DNA from: Natronohydrobacter sp.
GTDB taxonomy: Bacteria; Pseudomonadota; Alphaproteobacteria; Rhodobacterales; Rhodobacteraceae
Reading direction: 5' to 3'
Assembly: GCA_020832555.1 (NCBI GenBank)
Contig: JAFIEM010000007.1
Location: 1 to 64,000 of the forward strand
DNA: 64,000 nucleotides
Below are positions 30,115 to 40,668 of the stretch, piece by piece. Numbering within the stretch: the first letter of the stretch is position 1; every line of letters begins with the position of its first letter. The notes beneath the pieces are model-generated. The model searched no databases. It was not told where the DNA came from and was given only the letters and a program-made list of their open reading frames with translations. Made by a program: the position numbers and the translations under genes.

Positions 30115-30375
30115 TCAAGCAACTGGCAGGCGCATATCCGCCGCTGTCACGTCTGCGACAGGTCGATGGATCAAGAACGACTTACGGACAAGATCAATCC
30201 CGAGAATCGTGATCTGGGTCGCTGGACCAAGGCATGCTGGATCCTGGCATTCCACCTCAGTCACAGTGATAAGCGCGTTTGGCCCAAGGGTCGTATGCTC
30301 GCGCACGAGCGCTTTGACGCGCTGGATGTGCCAGAACTTTGATGTTCTTTGGCGCAGATCGGCAGCAAAACTCAT
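30115..30375 (-). CDS. Conserved-looking small protein encoded downstream of hisI
   Basis: 86 aa with VTEVECQDPACLGPATQITILGID; start overlaps the hisI stop. Confidence 0.6.
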   Translation of the reverse strand: MSFAADLRQRTSKFWHIQRVKALVREHTTLGPNALITVTEVECQDPACLGPATQITILGIDLVRKSFLIHRPVADVTAADMRLPVA

Positions 30376-30845
30376 AGCTGCGTGGGGTTGGGCGCATTGC
30401 CATAAGTGGCAATGGGGTCAAACGTTTTCGCGTGCTCAGCAAAGCGCAGGGGCGCGCCAGCAGCATCGCTTACAGGGATGCCCCGATAAAAACATGACCG
30501 ATAGCCGACATGGCAGGACGCGCCGGACCCTGCGACCTTGACCCGCAGCCAGAGCGCGTCTTGATCGTCGTCGATCCGCGCTTCAATCACACTTTGCACA
30601 AGGCCCGAGGTCGCCCCCTTGCGCCATAAAGCCTGCCGCGACCGGCTGAAGTAATGCGCCTCGCCGGTTTCCAAGGTCAGGCGCAGGGCGTCCGCGTCCA
30701 TCCAGCCCAACATGAGAACCTCGCCGGTAGTCACATCGCTTGTGATGCAGGGCATCAGGCCATCTGGGCCGAATTTCGGTGCGAGGATGTTACCTTCCTC
30801 GACCTCCTCAATCGTGCGGCGGGGGTGGAATTCGATGCTGGGCAT
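30372..30845 (-). CDS. hisI: Phosphoribosyl-AMP cyclohydrolase (HisI), possible zinc-starvation paralog
   Basis: [55 protein letters not shown]; outside a his operon. Confidence 0.9.
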   Translation of the reverse strand: MPSIEFHPRRTIEEVEEGNILAPKFGPDGLMPCITSDVTTGEVLMLGWMDADALRLTLETGEAHYFSRSRQALWRKGATSGLVQSVIEARIDDDQDALWLRVKVAGSGASCHVGYRSCFYRGIPVSDAAGAPLRFAEHAKTFDPIATYGNAPNPTQL

Positions 30846-30867
30846 TGCGTGACCTTGTGCGATTATA

Positions 30868-30882
30868 TGTTATATTATAACA
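30868..30882. promoter_or_regulatory. Zur-box-like palindrome in the divergent hisI / COG0523 promoter
   Basis: TGTTATATTATAACA, 7-bp arms around a central base; closely resembles alphaproteobacterial Zur operators. Confidence 0.7.
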
Positions 30883-30920
30883 AACATATTCACTCAGATC
30901 ATTCAAGCCGGAAGCCCACC

Positions 30921-32030
30921 ATGACCGATCCAATTCCTGTCACGCTGCTCACCGGCTTTCTGGGAAGCGGCAAGACAACTCTTCTGAACCGTCTGCTCCA
31001 TGACCCAAGCGCCGGCAGGATTGCCATTGTGGTGAACGAATTTGGCGACGCCGGGCTGGACCATGACCTGATCGAGGAAGCCGCCGAAGATGTGGTGCTC
31101 ATGCCCGGCGGCTGTGTCTGCTGCTCGATCCGGGGCGATCTGTCCAAGACGTTGCTCTCGCTGCTGGCGCGGCGAGTGCGCACGGAACTGGCCTTTGATC
31201 GTGTGGTGATCGAAACCACAGGTCTCGCTGATCCTGGCCCGATCCATCACACGTTGCTGGTCGATCCCGTGCTGGCCCCCAATTACGCGTTGGACGGAAC
31301 AATCACGGTTGTAGACGCGGTGCTGGGGGCAGTGACGCTGGACCGCCATGCAGAGGCTCAGGCGCAAGTGGCCATGGCGGATCGGATCGTTGTGTCAAAA
31401 TGCGATTTGGCAGATGCGCCAGCGCTTGCGGCACTTGAAGCGCGCCTGGACCGGCTGAACCCGGGCACGCCGCGCATCACAGCGGATCGGGGTGCTGTAC
31501 CTGCGGGCAGCTTGTGGGGCTTGGGCGCGATGCGCAAGCCTATGGCGCAAGAGCATGCGCTGGAATGGTTGGCTCAGCCTGCAAATGATCCATTCGTCGG
31601 GCTATCCGGCCTGAATATGACGAAACCGAAACCTGTCGATCTTGCCGCGCCCTCGCATCACGCGACAGATGACCGGATCACCACAGCCTCTGTGACAATC
31701 ACGGACCCGATCCCGGCCGAGGTGTTCGATTTCTGGCTCGATACGCTCATCGCGCTGCGTGGGGCCAATATCCTGCGGATGAAGGGAATCGCCCATATCG
31801 ACGGTGCCCCGCATCCTTTCGTATTTCATGGCGTGCAGCATATTTTTGAACCACCCGTGCCGCTGACTCACCGTCTGGCGGACGATACCACAAGCCGCGT
31901 GGTCATCATCGCCCGTGACATGCCACGATCCGACCTGGAGGAAAGCCTTTCCTTGCTCAAGCTCCGGCATTTGCCCGATGCCGAGGGCTTCGCTGGCCTG
32001 ACAGTTCACACCCTGGAGCAGCCGTTCTGA
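30921..32030 (+). CDS. COG0523 GTPase (CobW/ZagA-like putative metallochaperone)
   Basis: [23 protein letters not shown], Cys motif [12 protein letters not shown], GTPase-like VVSKCDLAD; start assigned at ATG 30921. Confidence 0.92.
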   Translation: MTDPIPVTLLTGFLGSGKTTLLNRLLHDPSAGRIAIVVNEFGDAGLDHDLIEEAAEDVVLMPGGCVCCSIRGDLSKTLLSLLARRVRTELAFDRVVIETTGLADPGPIHHTLLVDPVLAPNYALDGTITVVDAVLGAVTLDRHAEAQAQVAMADRIVVSKCDLADAPALAALEARLDRLNPGTPRITADRGAVPAGSLWGLGAMRKPMAQEHALEWLAQPANDPFVGLSGLNMTKPKPVDLAAPSHHATDDRITTASVTITDPIPAEVFDFWLDTLIALRGANILRMKGIAHIDGAPHPFVFHGVQHIFEPPVPLTHRLADDTTSRVVIIARDMPRSDLEESLSLLKLRHLPDAEGFAGLTVHTLEQPF

Positions 32031-32041
32031 TGGCATCACAC

Positions 32042-32290
32042 ATGAACCGGTTGCGGTTGTTCAACACGATGGGGCGGTAAGTCCAGACCTTCGGCCCATG
32101 CAATCCAGCCAATGTGCAGATATATGTGTGCGCGCCGACTGTCTATTCCTTTGCCCATATCGGCAAGATACGTCCCGCTGTGGCCTTTGACGTGCTGGTG
32201 CACCGCTTGCGGGCGCATTTCCCCTGTGTGGCTTATGCGCGCAATATTACCGATGTAGATAACAAGATCATTGTGGCGGGTGCGGTGGGA
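32042..32290 (+). pseudogene. N-terminal fragment of a cysteinyl-tRNA synthetase (cysS paralog), with an early in-frame stop and truncated
   Basis: MNRLRLFNTMGR-stop then [52 protein letters not shown], matching the CysS nucleotide-binding region. Confidence 0.75.
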
Positions 32291-32416
32291 GGTGCCGGTT
32301 GCAAGTACAAAAGACAGGTGACGATGGTTCCTGAAACGCATCCGGGTCAGGGGGCCGTGAGTCCACAGAATTTATCTTACGCCAGAACTGCAGTGTGGAA
32401 ATCACTTGTTTACATC

Positions 32417-32435
32417 TGGTATAATGAGTATGCCA
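32417..32435. promoter_or_regulatory. Candidate operator upstream of the RuBisCO-like gene
   Basis: TGGTAT-AATGAGT-ATGCCA; resembles sites at 44387 and 48980. Confidence 0.45.
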
Positions 32436-32459
32436 ATACCTATGCAACAGGAACGAGCC

Positions 32460-33716
32460 ATGCAACAGAGAATCGAAGCGGACTATCTGATAGAGACCGC
32501 CATCGACGTCAGAAAGGCCGCCGAGATCATGGCAGGCGAGCAGTCTTCCGGCACATTCATTGCATTGCCGTTGGAAACACCGGATCTGATCGAGCGCTCG
32601 GCCGCGCGGGTCGAGCATGTCGAAGAAATCGACACTGTCGCTGCCCCCTCACTGCCCGGCGCGACGGGCGATCAGGGAAAGGGATGGCAACGGGCGAAGG
32701 TTACTTTGTCCTGGCCATTCGAAACCCTTGGGGCGTCGCTGCCCAATCTGGTCTCGACTGTGGCGGGAAATCTATACGAGTTGCGCCCGTTTTCCGGTTT
32801 GCGCTTGCTGGACATCCGCCTGCCGGAAGCCTTCGCGACAGCATACCCCGGCCCAAGATTCGGGGTCGCTGGCACACGTGCGTTGACCGGAGTGCAAGAG
32901 GGGCCAGTCATCGGGACCATCGTCAAACCCAGTGTCGGGTTGAATGCCGAGGGAACGGCGGAACTGGTCGCAACGCTCGCCGGGGCCGGGATCGATTTCG
33001 TCAAGGATGACGAATTGCAAAGCGACGGGTCTGCCTGCCCCTTTGCGGATCGCGCCAGCGCGGTGATGCGAGTGATCAACGAGCTGGCCGACCGGACAGG
33101 GAAGAAAGTGATGTTCGCCTTCAATCTGACTGGTGAGATCGATGAAATGCGTCGACGTCACGATCTGGTGCGTGATCTCGGCGGCACTTGTGTCATGGTG
33201 AACCTCAACTCTGTCGGCGTTTCGGGATTTCTTGGGCTGTCGCGGCATTCCGAACTGCCCATTCATGCGCATCGGAACGGTTGGGGGTATCTCTCTCGGC
33301 ATCCAGCTTTGGGCTGGTCGTATACCGCCTGGTCGAAAATCTGGCGGCTCGCGGGGGCCGATCACATGCATGTCAATGGGTTGGCCAACAAGTTCTGCGA
33401 GGATGACGCCAGTGTGCTCGCCTCGGCAACGGCGCAACTGACCCCAATCTGGAAAGCGAAACCCTGCATTGCGATGCCTGTCTTTTCTTCGGGTCAGACT
33501 GTCTTGCAGCCGCCCGAGACCTATCGCGGCCTTGGCACTACCGATTTGATCTATGCCGCCGGTGGCGGGATCATGGGCCATCCGGACGGCGTGGCTGCCG
33601 GGGTCGAGAGCCTGCGCGAGGCATGGGCCGCGGCGGTTGCAGGCGAAGATCCGGACGACCGCGCCACGCGCCACCCCCATCTGGCGCGTGCGCTGGCACA
33701 GGCGCGGGGAAGATAG
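32460..33716 (+). CDS. oiaX: RuBisCO-like protein, probable 3-oxo-isoapionate-4-phosphate transcarboxylase/hydrolase (OiaX type)
   Basis: [34 protein letters not shown] (KDDE metal/carbamylation motif kept; RuBisCO KPK changed to KPS); [10 protein letters not shown]; next to DUF1537 kinase and ApnO/ApnL-like genes. Confidence 0.85.
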   Translation: MQQRIEADYLIETAIDVRKAAEIMAGEQSSGTFIALPLETPDLIERSAARVEHVEEIDTVAAPSLPGATGDQGKGWQRAKVTLSWPFETLGASLPNLVSTVAGNLYELRPFSGLRLLDIRLPEAFATAYPGPRFGVAGTRALTGVQEGPVIGTIVKPSVGLNAEGTAELVATLAGAGIDFVKDDELQSDGSACPFADRASAVMRVINELADRTGKKVMFAFNLTGEIDEMRRRHDLVRDLGGTCVMVNLNSVGVSGFLGLSRHSELPIHAHRNGWGYLSRHPALGWSYTAWSKIWRLAGADHMHVNGLANKFCEDDASVLASATAQLTPIWKAKPCIAMPVFSSGQTVLQPPETYRGLGTTDLIYAAGGGIMGHPDGVAAGVESLREAWAAAVAGEDPDDRATRHPHLARALAQARGR

Positions 33717-33723
33717 AAAGCTC

Positions 33724-35082
33724 ATGACGGAAACGCTGCCAGAGGGTCTGTTGCTTGCCGCCTATGGCGACGATTTCACAGGCTCCTCCGCCATTCTGGA
33801 AGTTCTGACCTTCGCCGGGCTGCCAAGCGCCCTGTTTCTTGACCTGCCGCGCCCCGACCAGCTTGCGCGCTTCTCGGGGCTGCGCGGGATCGTCGTTGCG
33901 GGAACGGCGCGGTCGCATGGGCCTGACTGGATGGACGCGCACCTGCCGCGCATCTTCGACGGGCTCGCGAGGATGGGAGCTCCGCTGATCCATTACAAGG
34001 TGTGCTCGACGCTCGATTCCGCGCCGCATATGGGGTCTATCGGTCGCGCGACAGAAATCGCGCTGAGACAGCTTGAAACGCCGCTTGTACCCGTGCTGCT
34101 TGCCGCCCCTGCAATTCGGCGATACCAGTGTTTCGGCCATTTGTTTGCGGCAGCACCCGGTGGCGTCTTCAGGCTTGACCGGCATCCTGTGATGGCCTGC
34201 CATCCCGTCACCCCGATGCACGAGTCGGATGTCGCGGCGCATCTGCGGCTTCAGACCGAACTTCCGATTGCGGTGCTTGATCTGGAAGCCCTGCAAAATA
34301 ACCCCGCAGCAGAGCTAGAAACCTTGAAAAGGCAGGGCGCGCGGATGGTCTGTCTAGATACGCTGGACGAGGCACATCTTGCGCGCTGTGGTCAACTTGT
34401 CTGGGGCATGCGCGGGAACGGGGCGTTTTGTGTCGGATCGCAGGGGATCGAATACGCCCTTGTAGCGCATTGGCGCGCGATCGGGGCACTGCCGGACATC
34501 GACCCGCCTTCGGGGATCGGTCGGTCTGCGGGGATGATGACGGTTTCAGGTTCGGTGTCGCCTGTGACCGAAGCGCAGATCGACTGGGCTTCGGCGCATG
34601 GCTTTGAAGCGATCGCGCTCGATCCTGCCACCTTGCTGGACGATGCGTCGGGACAGGCCGAAAACGCAGTTGTCGCCGCCTGCCTGGACGCAGTTTCGCG
34701 GGGCGCCGATCCGCTTGTGCATACCGCACATGGCCCTGCGGACCCTTCCATTGCACGACTGGCACAGATGCGCGCCCGCATCGGCATGGATGAGGAAACC
34801 GCGAACGGGCGCATCGGTGCCGCGCTCGGGCGAGTCCTTGCGCAGGTCATTCGCAAGGCCAGGCTGTCCCGCGCGGTGATTTCCGGGGGCGATACGTCAG
34901 GTCATGCCACGCGGCAATGTGATATCTTTGCGCTGACCGCACTCGCACCCACGACCCCCGGCGCGGCGATCCTGCGCGCATGGAGTGAGCACCCAGCGTT
35001 TGACGGGCTGGAACTCGCGCTGAAAGGCGGGCAGATGGGGAGCGTGGATTACTTCGGACGCATTCGCGACGGCGGCGCGTAG
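33724..35082 (+). CDS. oiaK: DUF1537 / four-carbon acid sugar kinase family, probable 3-oxo-isoapionate kinase
   Basis: LLLAAYGDDFTGSSAILEVLTFAGLPSALFLDLP; VCSTLDSAPHMGSIGRATEIAL; VISGGDTSGHATRQCDIFALT; LALKGGQMGSVDYFGRI. Confidence 0.85.
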   Translation: MTETLPEGLLLAAYGDDFTGSSAILEVLTFAGLPSALFLDLPRPDQLARFSGLRGIVVAGTARSHGPDWMDAHLPRIFDGLARMGAPLIHYKVCSTLDSAPHMGSIGRATEIALRQLETPLVPVLLAAPAIRRYQCFGHLFAAAPGGVFRLDRHPVMACHPVTPMHESDVAAHLRLQTELPIAVLDLEALQNNPAAELETLKRQGARMVCLDTLDEAHLARCGQLVWGMRGNGAFCVGSQGIEYALVAHWRAIGALPDIDPPSGIGRSAGMMTVSGSVSPVTEAQIDWASAHGFEAIALDPATLLDDASGQAENAVVAACLDAVSRGADPLVHTAHGPADPSIARLAQMRARIGMDEETANGRIGAALGRVLAQVIRKARLSRAVISGGDTSGHATRQCDIFALTALAPTTPGAAILRAWSEHPAFDGLELALKGGQMGSVDYFGRIRDGGA

Positions 35083-35085
35083 CGC

Positions 35086-35904
35086 TTAGCGCGCTTCGCC
35101 ATCATTCTGCTGATGCTGAGCATAAAGCTTGTTGGCCCGCAGGATATGTTCGCGCATCCCCTGCTCGGCGGCATCCGGGTCTCGGGCCGCAATCGCGTCG
35201 ATGATCCTGCCATGCTCGTTCAGGGTCAACTCTTCGGTTCCCGGCACACGAACCAGATGCGTATAGAACTCCGACAGCCAGCCCATCAGCGCCTCGCTGA
35301 GGCCGGGGAAGATGGCATTGCCGGTAATCACGGCTATCTCGCGATGAAACAGCATGTCGTGATGGAAGAACTGGTTCAGATCGACAAGCGAGGCGTGATG
35401 CGCGTCCAGCAGGGAACGCAACCGCGCGACATCCTCGGGCGTTGCCTGCTCTGCTGCAAGCCGGACCATCTGCACCTCGAACAGCAACCGCGCCTGTTTC
35501 AGATCCTGCAAGCTCTGGGGCGACGTGCGCAGGATGCCGCTTGTCGTAAGCGCGATGGAATCGAACAGGTTCTCGAAGCTTGGCTTGGCAACGCGCGCGC
35601 GTTCCCCATGCGCGATGCTGATCAGCCCGAGTTGCGCCATGTTCTGCAATGCCTCGCGCACAGCGGGCCGCCCTACACCATAGCGATCCATCAATTCCCG
35701 TTCGGAGGGCAGTTGGTCGCCCGCGACATGCCCTTCCTCGCGGATCATCTCCATCAGGCGATCCATGACTTCCTGATACAATTTTCTGCGCTGGATAGGG
35801 CGTGCGGGGGTACTGGTCATGGTGTCCGGTGTCGGATCAGGCCGGGAAGTCGAAAAACGTTCATCATTCACCTTGTCGGTAGCGAATGGCGAGTTGCTAT
35901 TCAA
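35086..35904 (-). CDS. GntR-family regulator, FCD (FadR) subfamily
   Basis: EVMDRLMEMIREEGHVAGDQLPSERELMDRYGVGRPAVREALQNMAQLGLISIAHGERARV; start may be internal at 35820. Confidence 0.88.
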   Translation of the reverse strand: MNSNSPFATDKVNDERFSTSRPDPTPDTMTSTPARPIQRRKLYQEVMDRLMEMIREEGHVAGDQLPSERELMDRYGVGRPAVREALQNMAQLGLISIAHGERARVAKPSFENLFDSIALTTSGILRTSPQSLQDLKQARLLFEVQMVRLAAEQATPEDVARLRSLLDAHHASLVDLNQFFHHDMLFHREIAVITGNAIFPGLSEALMGWLSEFYTHLVRVPGTEELTLNEHGRIIDAIAARDPDAAEQGMREHILRANKLYAQHQQNDGEAR

Positions 35905-35910
35905 GGGGCA

Positions 35911-36906
35911 TCAGGTTGCAATTGGGCGGATGGAGCGGCGACGCCGCAGTTTCTGGCGGTGCTGACGCAGTGAATCGATAAGCACAGCGAAGAAGATGAT
36001 CCCCGCCTGAAGGATCGGCTGAAGATAGAGATTGACGCCGGTAAAGGCCAGTCCGGTGCTTACAGTCTGGATCAAGGTCGCGCCAATGACCGCGCCCAAT
36101 GCCGTCCCGACACCACCAAAAAGGCTTGCGCCGCCCAGAACCGCCGCAGCAATCACGTCGAACTCGCGCCCTTCACCGAAACCCGCATCAATCCGCCCGA
36201 TCTGCGCGATCAACACAAAACCCGACAGCCCTGCTGCCGCACCCGATATGATGTAGACGGCGGTCTGGATGCGGGGAACCGGGATACCTGCCTTGACAGC
36301 GCCTTCCGGGTCATTGCCGAAAGCATAGACCTGTTTGCCGAAAAGTGTGTGTCGCAAAACCAGATGCGCGGCCAGCGCCACAAGTGCAAAGACGATTATC
36401 GGGATCGGGATTCCGGCGACCGACGACAGTCCGAACTCGCGCAGTGCCGGGGCGAAGTCGAACTGTCGTGAGCTGGTCAGATAGGCGCCAAATCCGCGAA
36501 AGGCAAAGAGCGATGCCAGGGTCACAATGAACGGCAGGATCCCCAGCGCCACGATGAAGAACGCATTGATCGCGCCCAGAACTGCACCTGCCCCGATGGC
36601 GACCATCAGACCCAGCGCCACGCTGCCCTCGTACTCGCGCATCGCAAAGCCCGCGATCAGCGGCGCGAGATACATCACCGAGCCGACGGACAGATCGATC
36701 CCACGGGTGAGCAGGACAAAGGTTATCCCGATTGCCGCGATGCCGATGAAAGCTGATTGCTTCACGATGTTGCCAAGGTTTTCGGGGCCAAGGAACAAGG
36801 GAGCCTGAAACCCGAAATAGAGCAACACAATTGCGAAGATGATGACGGTCGCTTGCCGGAGCACAAGATCATAGGCCCGTTCTCCAAGCCCCAAAGCGCC
36901 ACTCAT
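35911..36906 (-). CDS. Sugar ABC transporter permease (RbsC family)
   Basis: GITFVLLTRGIDLSVGSVMYLAPLIAGFAMREYEG...AAVLGGASLFGGVGTALGAVIGATLIQTVSTGLAF. Confidence 0.9.
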   Translation of the reverse strand: MSGALGLGERAYDLVLRQATVIIFAIVLLYFGFQAPLFLGPENLGNIVKQSAFIGIAAIGITFVLLTRGIDLSVGSVMYLAPLIAGFAMREYEGSVALGLMVAIGAGAVLGAINAFFIVALGILPFIVTLASLFAFRGFGAYLTSSRQFDFAPALREFGLSSVAGIPIPIIVFALVALAAHLVLRHTLFGKQVYAFGNDPEGAVKAGIPVPRIQTAVYIISGAAAGLSGFVLIAQIGRIDAGFGEGREFDVIAAAVLGGASLFGGVGTALGAVIGATLIQTVSTGLAFTGVNLYLQPILQAGIIFFAVLIDSLRQHRQKLRRRRSIRPIAT

Positions 36907-38417
36907 GTCACAATCTCCCCGAACGCCGCCGCAAGCAGTGCCTCGCGTTCGAATCTGGGCTCGGTTTCGCGCGGATCAAAGGTTGCTGTAATCTCGCCGC
37001 GGTTCATCACCATGATACGGTCACACATGCCGATGAGCTCCTCCAGCTCTGACGAGATGAACAGGACCGCGTTTCCTTCGGCCGCAAGCCTGTCCACCAG
37101 CGCATAGATTTCGTATTTCGCGCCGACATCCACGCCGCGCGTCGGCTCGTCGATGATAAAGAGCTTGGGAGAGGCGGCGAGCCATTTGGCGATGACGACT
37201 TTCTGCTGGTTGCCGCCGGACAGCGCGCGCACCGGCTGGCGTGTCAGGTCGGATGCGCGGATCGACAGATCGCTGCGCGCCTGTTCGGCCAGTGCCTGCT
37301 CGGCTTCGCGGTCCAGCAGCCCCACAGGCCCCCGACCGATATGCCCTATGGTGGCAAGGCTGATATTCTCGGAGATCGGTGCATCCATCAGCAGCCCCTC
37401 GCTGCGTCGATTCTCGGTGACAAAGGCTATGCCGTCGCGGATTCTTTGCATGGCAGCGCCTCGCACCTCGCGCCCGTCAATCGACAGGCTGCCCTTTTCC
37501 GCCGGATCCAGCCCGAACAGGATGCGCGCAAGTTCGCTGCGCCCCGCGCCCATCAGCCCGAACAGTCCCAGTACTTCGCCCGCCGCAATCTGGAACGAGA
37601 TATCGGCCACGACACCCGGCTGGGATATCCCGTCGACCTGCACCATCACCTGCCCCGATGGCAGGTTGGATCGGTCGGGAAAAAGGCTAGACAATTCACG
37701 CCCGATCATCGCGCGGATCATCCGGGCGATATCGAAATCCCCGATCGCTCCCTCATCGACCAGACGCCCGTCACGGAGCACCGCGACCTTGTCGCACAAG
37801 CGCCGGACATCTGAGAGAATATGCGAAATGTAGAGGATGGACCGCCCATCCTCGCGCAGGCGCTCGATCACATCGAAAAGGCGTGCCGTCTCGCGGGGTG
37901 TGAGCGAGGTGGTGGGTTCGTCGAAGATGATTACATCCGCATCACGATGCAGCGCCTTTGCAATCTCGACGAGCTGTCTTTCGCCCGGCGCCAGATCCTC
38001 GACCATCGTTTCGGGGGCATGGCGAATATCAAGCCGGTCAAGAAGAGCCTGAGTCTGCGTCATTGCGGCACGGTGGTCAACCATACCGAAACGGCGTGGG
38101 TATTCCGTGATGAAGATGTTGTCCGTAATCGAGAGGTTGGTGAACAGGTTGAGTTCCTGATGGATGAAGGCAATGCCACTTCTGGTTGCATCGCGCGGGG
38201 CGCCCGGCGCATATGGTTCCCCTTTCAGCCGCATCGTGCCTCGGGTCGGCGGGGTAACACCGCCTATGACATTCATAAGGGTCGATTTTCCAGCGCCGTT
38301 CTCGCCAATGATTCCGACAACATTGCCGCGCGGAACAGTAAGCGTCAGATCGCTGACCGCAGGCACGCCAAACCATTCCTTTGTGATAGATGCAAGTTCC
38401 AGGACGGTATCGCTCAT
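36903..38417 (-). CDS. Sugar ABC transporter ATP-binding protein (two NBDs, RbsA/MglA family)
   Basis: IIGENGAGKSTLMNVIGGV; RALSGGNQQKVVIAKWLAASPKLFIIDEPTRGVDVGAKYEIY. Confidence 0.93.
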   Translation of the reverse strand: MSDTVLELASITKEWFGVPAVSDLTLTVPRGNVVGIIGENGAGKSTLMNVIGGVTPPTRGTMRLKGEPYAPGAPRDATRSGIAFIHQELNLFTNLSITDNIFITEYPRRFGMVDHRAAMTQTQALLDRLDIRHAPETMVEDLAPGERQLVEIAKALHRDADVIIFDEPTTSLTPRETARLFDVIERLREDGRSILYISHILSDVRRLCDKVAVLRDGRLVDEGAIGDFDIARMIRAMIGRELSSLFPDRSNLPSGQVMVQVDGISQPGVVADISFQIAAGEVLGLFGLMGAGRSELARILFGLDPAEKGSLSIDGREVRGAAMQRIRDGIAFVTENRRSEGLLMDAPISENISLATIGHIGRGPVGLLDREAEQALAEQARSDLSIRASDLTRQPVRALSGGNQQKVVIAKWLAASPKLFIIDEPTRGVDVGAKYEIYALVDRLAAEGNAVLFISSELEELIGMCDRIMVMNRGEITATFDPRETEPRFEREALLAAAFGEIVT

Positions 38418-39622
38418 GTCCTGCTCCGTCGCAAACGCTGGCGCGAGACATCCAGAAAGGCCGCTGCCAGGATCACGCCACCCTTGACCATGTCGATATG
38501 AAAGGCCGAGAGGTTCATCAGGTTCAGCGTATTACCCAGCAGCACGAAGAACAGCACACCCCAGACCGTCCAGAGGATCTTGGCCTTGCCGCCAAACAGG
38601 CTTGTGCCGCCGATGATGGTCGCGCCAATCACATCAAGCAGGAAATTCCCACCGCCCAGGGTCGGGCGACCTGTCTCCAGCCTGCCGGTGTAAAGCAGGC
38701 CCCCGATGGCAGCGCAGAGCGCCGAGATGACAAAAACCATGACGATGATCCGCCGCACTGGCACGCCCGAGATCTCGGCCGCCTCGCGGTTCAGACCGAT
38801 GGCCATCATGCGGCGCCCGAAAACCGTGTGGCTAAGAAGGATATGCGCCGCAACGGCCACCGAAAGCGCAACGATCATGGGCCAGGTGACAAAGGCATGA
38901 ACCTCGCGGCGGGGCAGTTGCGCCTGATACTGTTCGCCGAAGAACAGGGACACCAGCGTTCCCTTTCCAAGCGCGATGAAATCGTCGGGCAGATTACGGA
39001 TATTGTTCGACTGCGTGAGCCAGATCGCAAAGGCGCTGAGCGCGATGAGCCCGACAAGGGTGACCATGAAGGCGGGCATGCGCAGGACCGCAACCGCCAG
39101 CCCGTTGGCAAACCCGATACAAGCCGCGATTGCAAGGACGATGCCCACGCCGATCCATGTGCCGAAACTTACGCCCGCAAGCGGCCCACCGGCTTCACTC
39201 AGCAGCCAACCCCAGACCGGAGTATGGCCGAGAACCTGCTCCGGTGCGGCTGTTGCAATCAGGATCGCAATCAGGATGCTGGTCAGCCCGGCGACTGAGC
39301 CTTGACTCAGGTCGATCCCGGCAATGGTCAGCACGAATGTCTGCCCGATCGCGACCACCAGCAAGGGCCACATGTTCGAGAGCACATTCGACAGATTGGC
39401 AGGTGTCGACAGCACCGGAAGAAAGGGGATCAGGACAGCTACATAGGCAAGCGACAGGTAGAGCACGAAATAATCCGACAGAAGGATCGTTCCGGCTCTG
39501 TCCAGATAGCCACGGCGCATCGACTGGCTGCCTAGTCCTCGGGCCACGGTCCCCGGGTGGTCGGCTACGCCCGGAGAAGCGGCCAGCCGGGGTTTTTCCC
39601 CGGCTGGATGGGGAGTGTTCAT
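38414..39622 (-). CDS. Sugar ABC transporter permease (RbsC family)
   Basis: GQTFVLTIAGIDLSQGSVAGLTSILIAILIA...GATIIGGTSLFGGKAKILWTVWGVLFFVLLGNTLNLMNLSAFH. Confidence 0.9.
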   Translation of the reverse strand: MNTPHPAGEKPRLAASPGVADHPGTVARGLGSQSMRRGYLDRAGTILLSDYFVLYLSLAYVAVLIPFLPVLSTPANLSNVLSNMWPLLVVAIGQTFVLTIAGIDLSQGSVAGLTSILIAILIATAAPEQVLGHTPVWGWLLSEAGGPLAGVSFGTWIGVGIVLAIAACIGFANGLAVAVLRMPAFMVTLVGLIALSAFAIWLTQSNNIRNLPDDFIALGKGTLVSLFFGEQYQAQLPRREVHAFVTWPMIVALSVAVAAHILLSHTVFGRRMMAIGLNREAAEISGVPVRRIIVMVFVISALCAAIGGLLYTGRLETGRPTLGGGNFLLDVIGATIIGGTSLFGGKAKILWTVWGVLFFVLLGNTLNLMNLSAFHIDMVKGGVILAAAFLDVSRQRLRRSRT

Positions 39623-40623
39623 CAGTCCAGGAACCCTTCGGCCAGGAGTACACACCCCCACATATCCATTTCACGCTCGGCGATATTGTCAGCCGTCAAC
39701 GCAAATCCCGGATCCTCGATCACCTGATTGGGGTCGGTCTCGCCGTCCTCGATGGCCTGAAGGATCGCTTGCAGCGCCGCATCTGCCTCGAAAAACAGAT
39801 CCTGCACGCCAGTCGCATCGACATAGCCATCCTTGATCAACTGGCAGGCCGTCGCATCACCATCAAGACCTGCCATCCAGACATGCCCCTCCTCGCCACG
39901 CTGGCGCCACAGGCCGCGCGGCTCGAAGACCGAGCGGATTGTCGGAAACAGGAAGTCGGACGAGGTGAACAAAAGATCCACCTGCGGATTGGCCGTGACA
40001 GCAGCTTCCAGATTGGACAGAGCCGTGGCGGCATCCCAGTTCGACGCCACCTCGATCACGTTGAACCGCTCGGCATGCTTGTTGATCGCGGCATAGAATC
40101 CGGTCCGGCGCCCGACAGCATTCGGATCACCCAGATCGCCCACCACGATGATGGCGTTCAGCGTCTCGTCAGAACCGGCATTCGCGAGGGCCTGATCGAC
40201 GATGTAATCCACTGCCTGCTCGGCAATGGTGGCATTGTCAGCGACAACGACGATACCGCGCGACAGATCAGACGGAGGACGATTGAATACGGCAACCGGC
40301 ACATCATTGTCCTGCGCATTTGCCACGATGGTGGTCGCGCTCTCGCCATCCTGCGGGATCAGGATGATCCCGTCAACGCCCTGGGCAATACAGTCATTGA
40401 CCTGCTCGAACTGCCGGTTTGCATCTTCATTGGCGTTCCGTTCCAGAACAGTATGGCCCTGTTCTGTAAGTGTCGTGGTGATGGCAAGATGGCCTGCGAC
40501 CCAGAATTCGGTTTCAAGATCCTGAAACGCAAAGCAGATGGTTGCCGCCTGAACAGGCATTGCAAACGCTCCCCCAAGCGCAAGCGCCACTGATGCGGTC
40601 ATTGTGCGGAATGGTCGTATCAT
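39622..40623 (-). CDS. Sugar ABC transporter substrate-binding protein (RbsB-like)
   Basis: Signal peptide then TICFAFQDLETEFWVAGHLAITTTLTEQGHTVLERNANEDANRQFEQVNDCIAQGVDGIILIPQDG. Confidence 0.9.
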   Translation of the reverse strand: MIRPFRTMTASVALALGGAFAMPVQAATICFAFQDLETEFWVAGHLAITTTLTEQGHTVLERNANEDANRQFEQVNDCIAQGVDGIILIPQDGESATTIVANAQDNDVPVAVFNRPPSDLSRGIVVVADNATIAEQAVDYIVDQALANAGSDETLNAIIVVGDLGDPNAVGRRTGFYAAINKHAERFNVIEVASNWDAATALSNLEAAVTANPQVDLLFTSSDFLFPTIRSVFEPRGLWRQRGEEGHVWMAGLDGDATACQLIKDGYVDATGVQDLFFEADAALQAILQAIEDGETDPNQVIEDPGFALTADNIAEREMDMWGCVLLAEGFLD

Positions 40624-40668
40624 GTTGGTATTCCTCCCTGTGTTGATGTTGGTTTTTGGGTCTGTAAT

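Noticed and set aside
30654-30920. Upstream extension of the COG0523 ORF
   Set aside because: Extension reads antisense through hisI and across the Zur-like operator; ATG 30921 is the sensible start
32114-33010. 298-aa ORF beginning with CysS-like sequence
   Set aside because: Only the first ~60 residues are CysS-like; the rest is out-of-frame reading through the intergenic region and the RuBisCO-like gene
32460-33716. Genuine CO2-fixing RuBisCO large subunit
   Set aside because: Catalytic KPK is KPS, the neighbours are sugar-acid catabolic genes, and no small subunit or phosphoribulokinase is present
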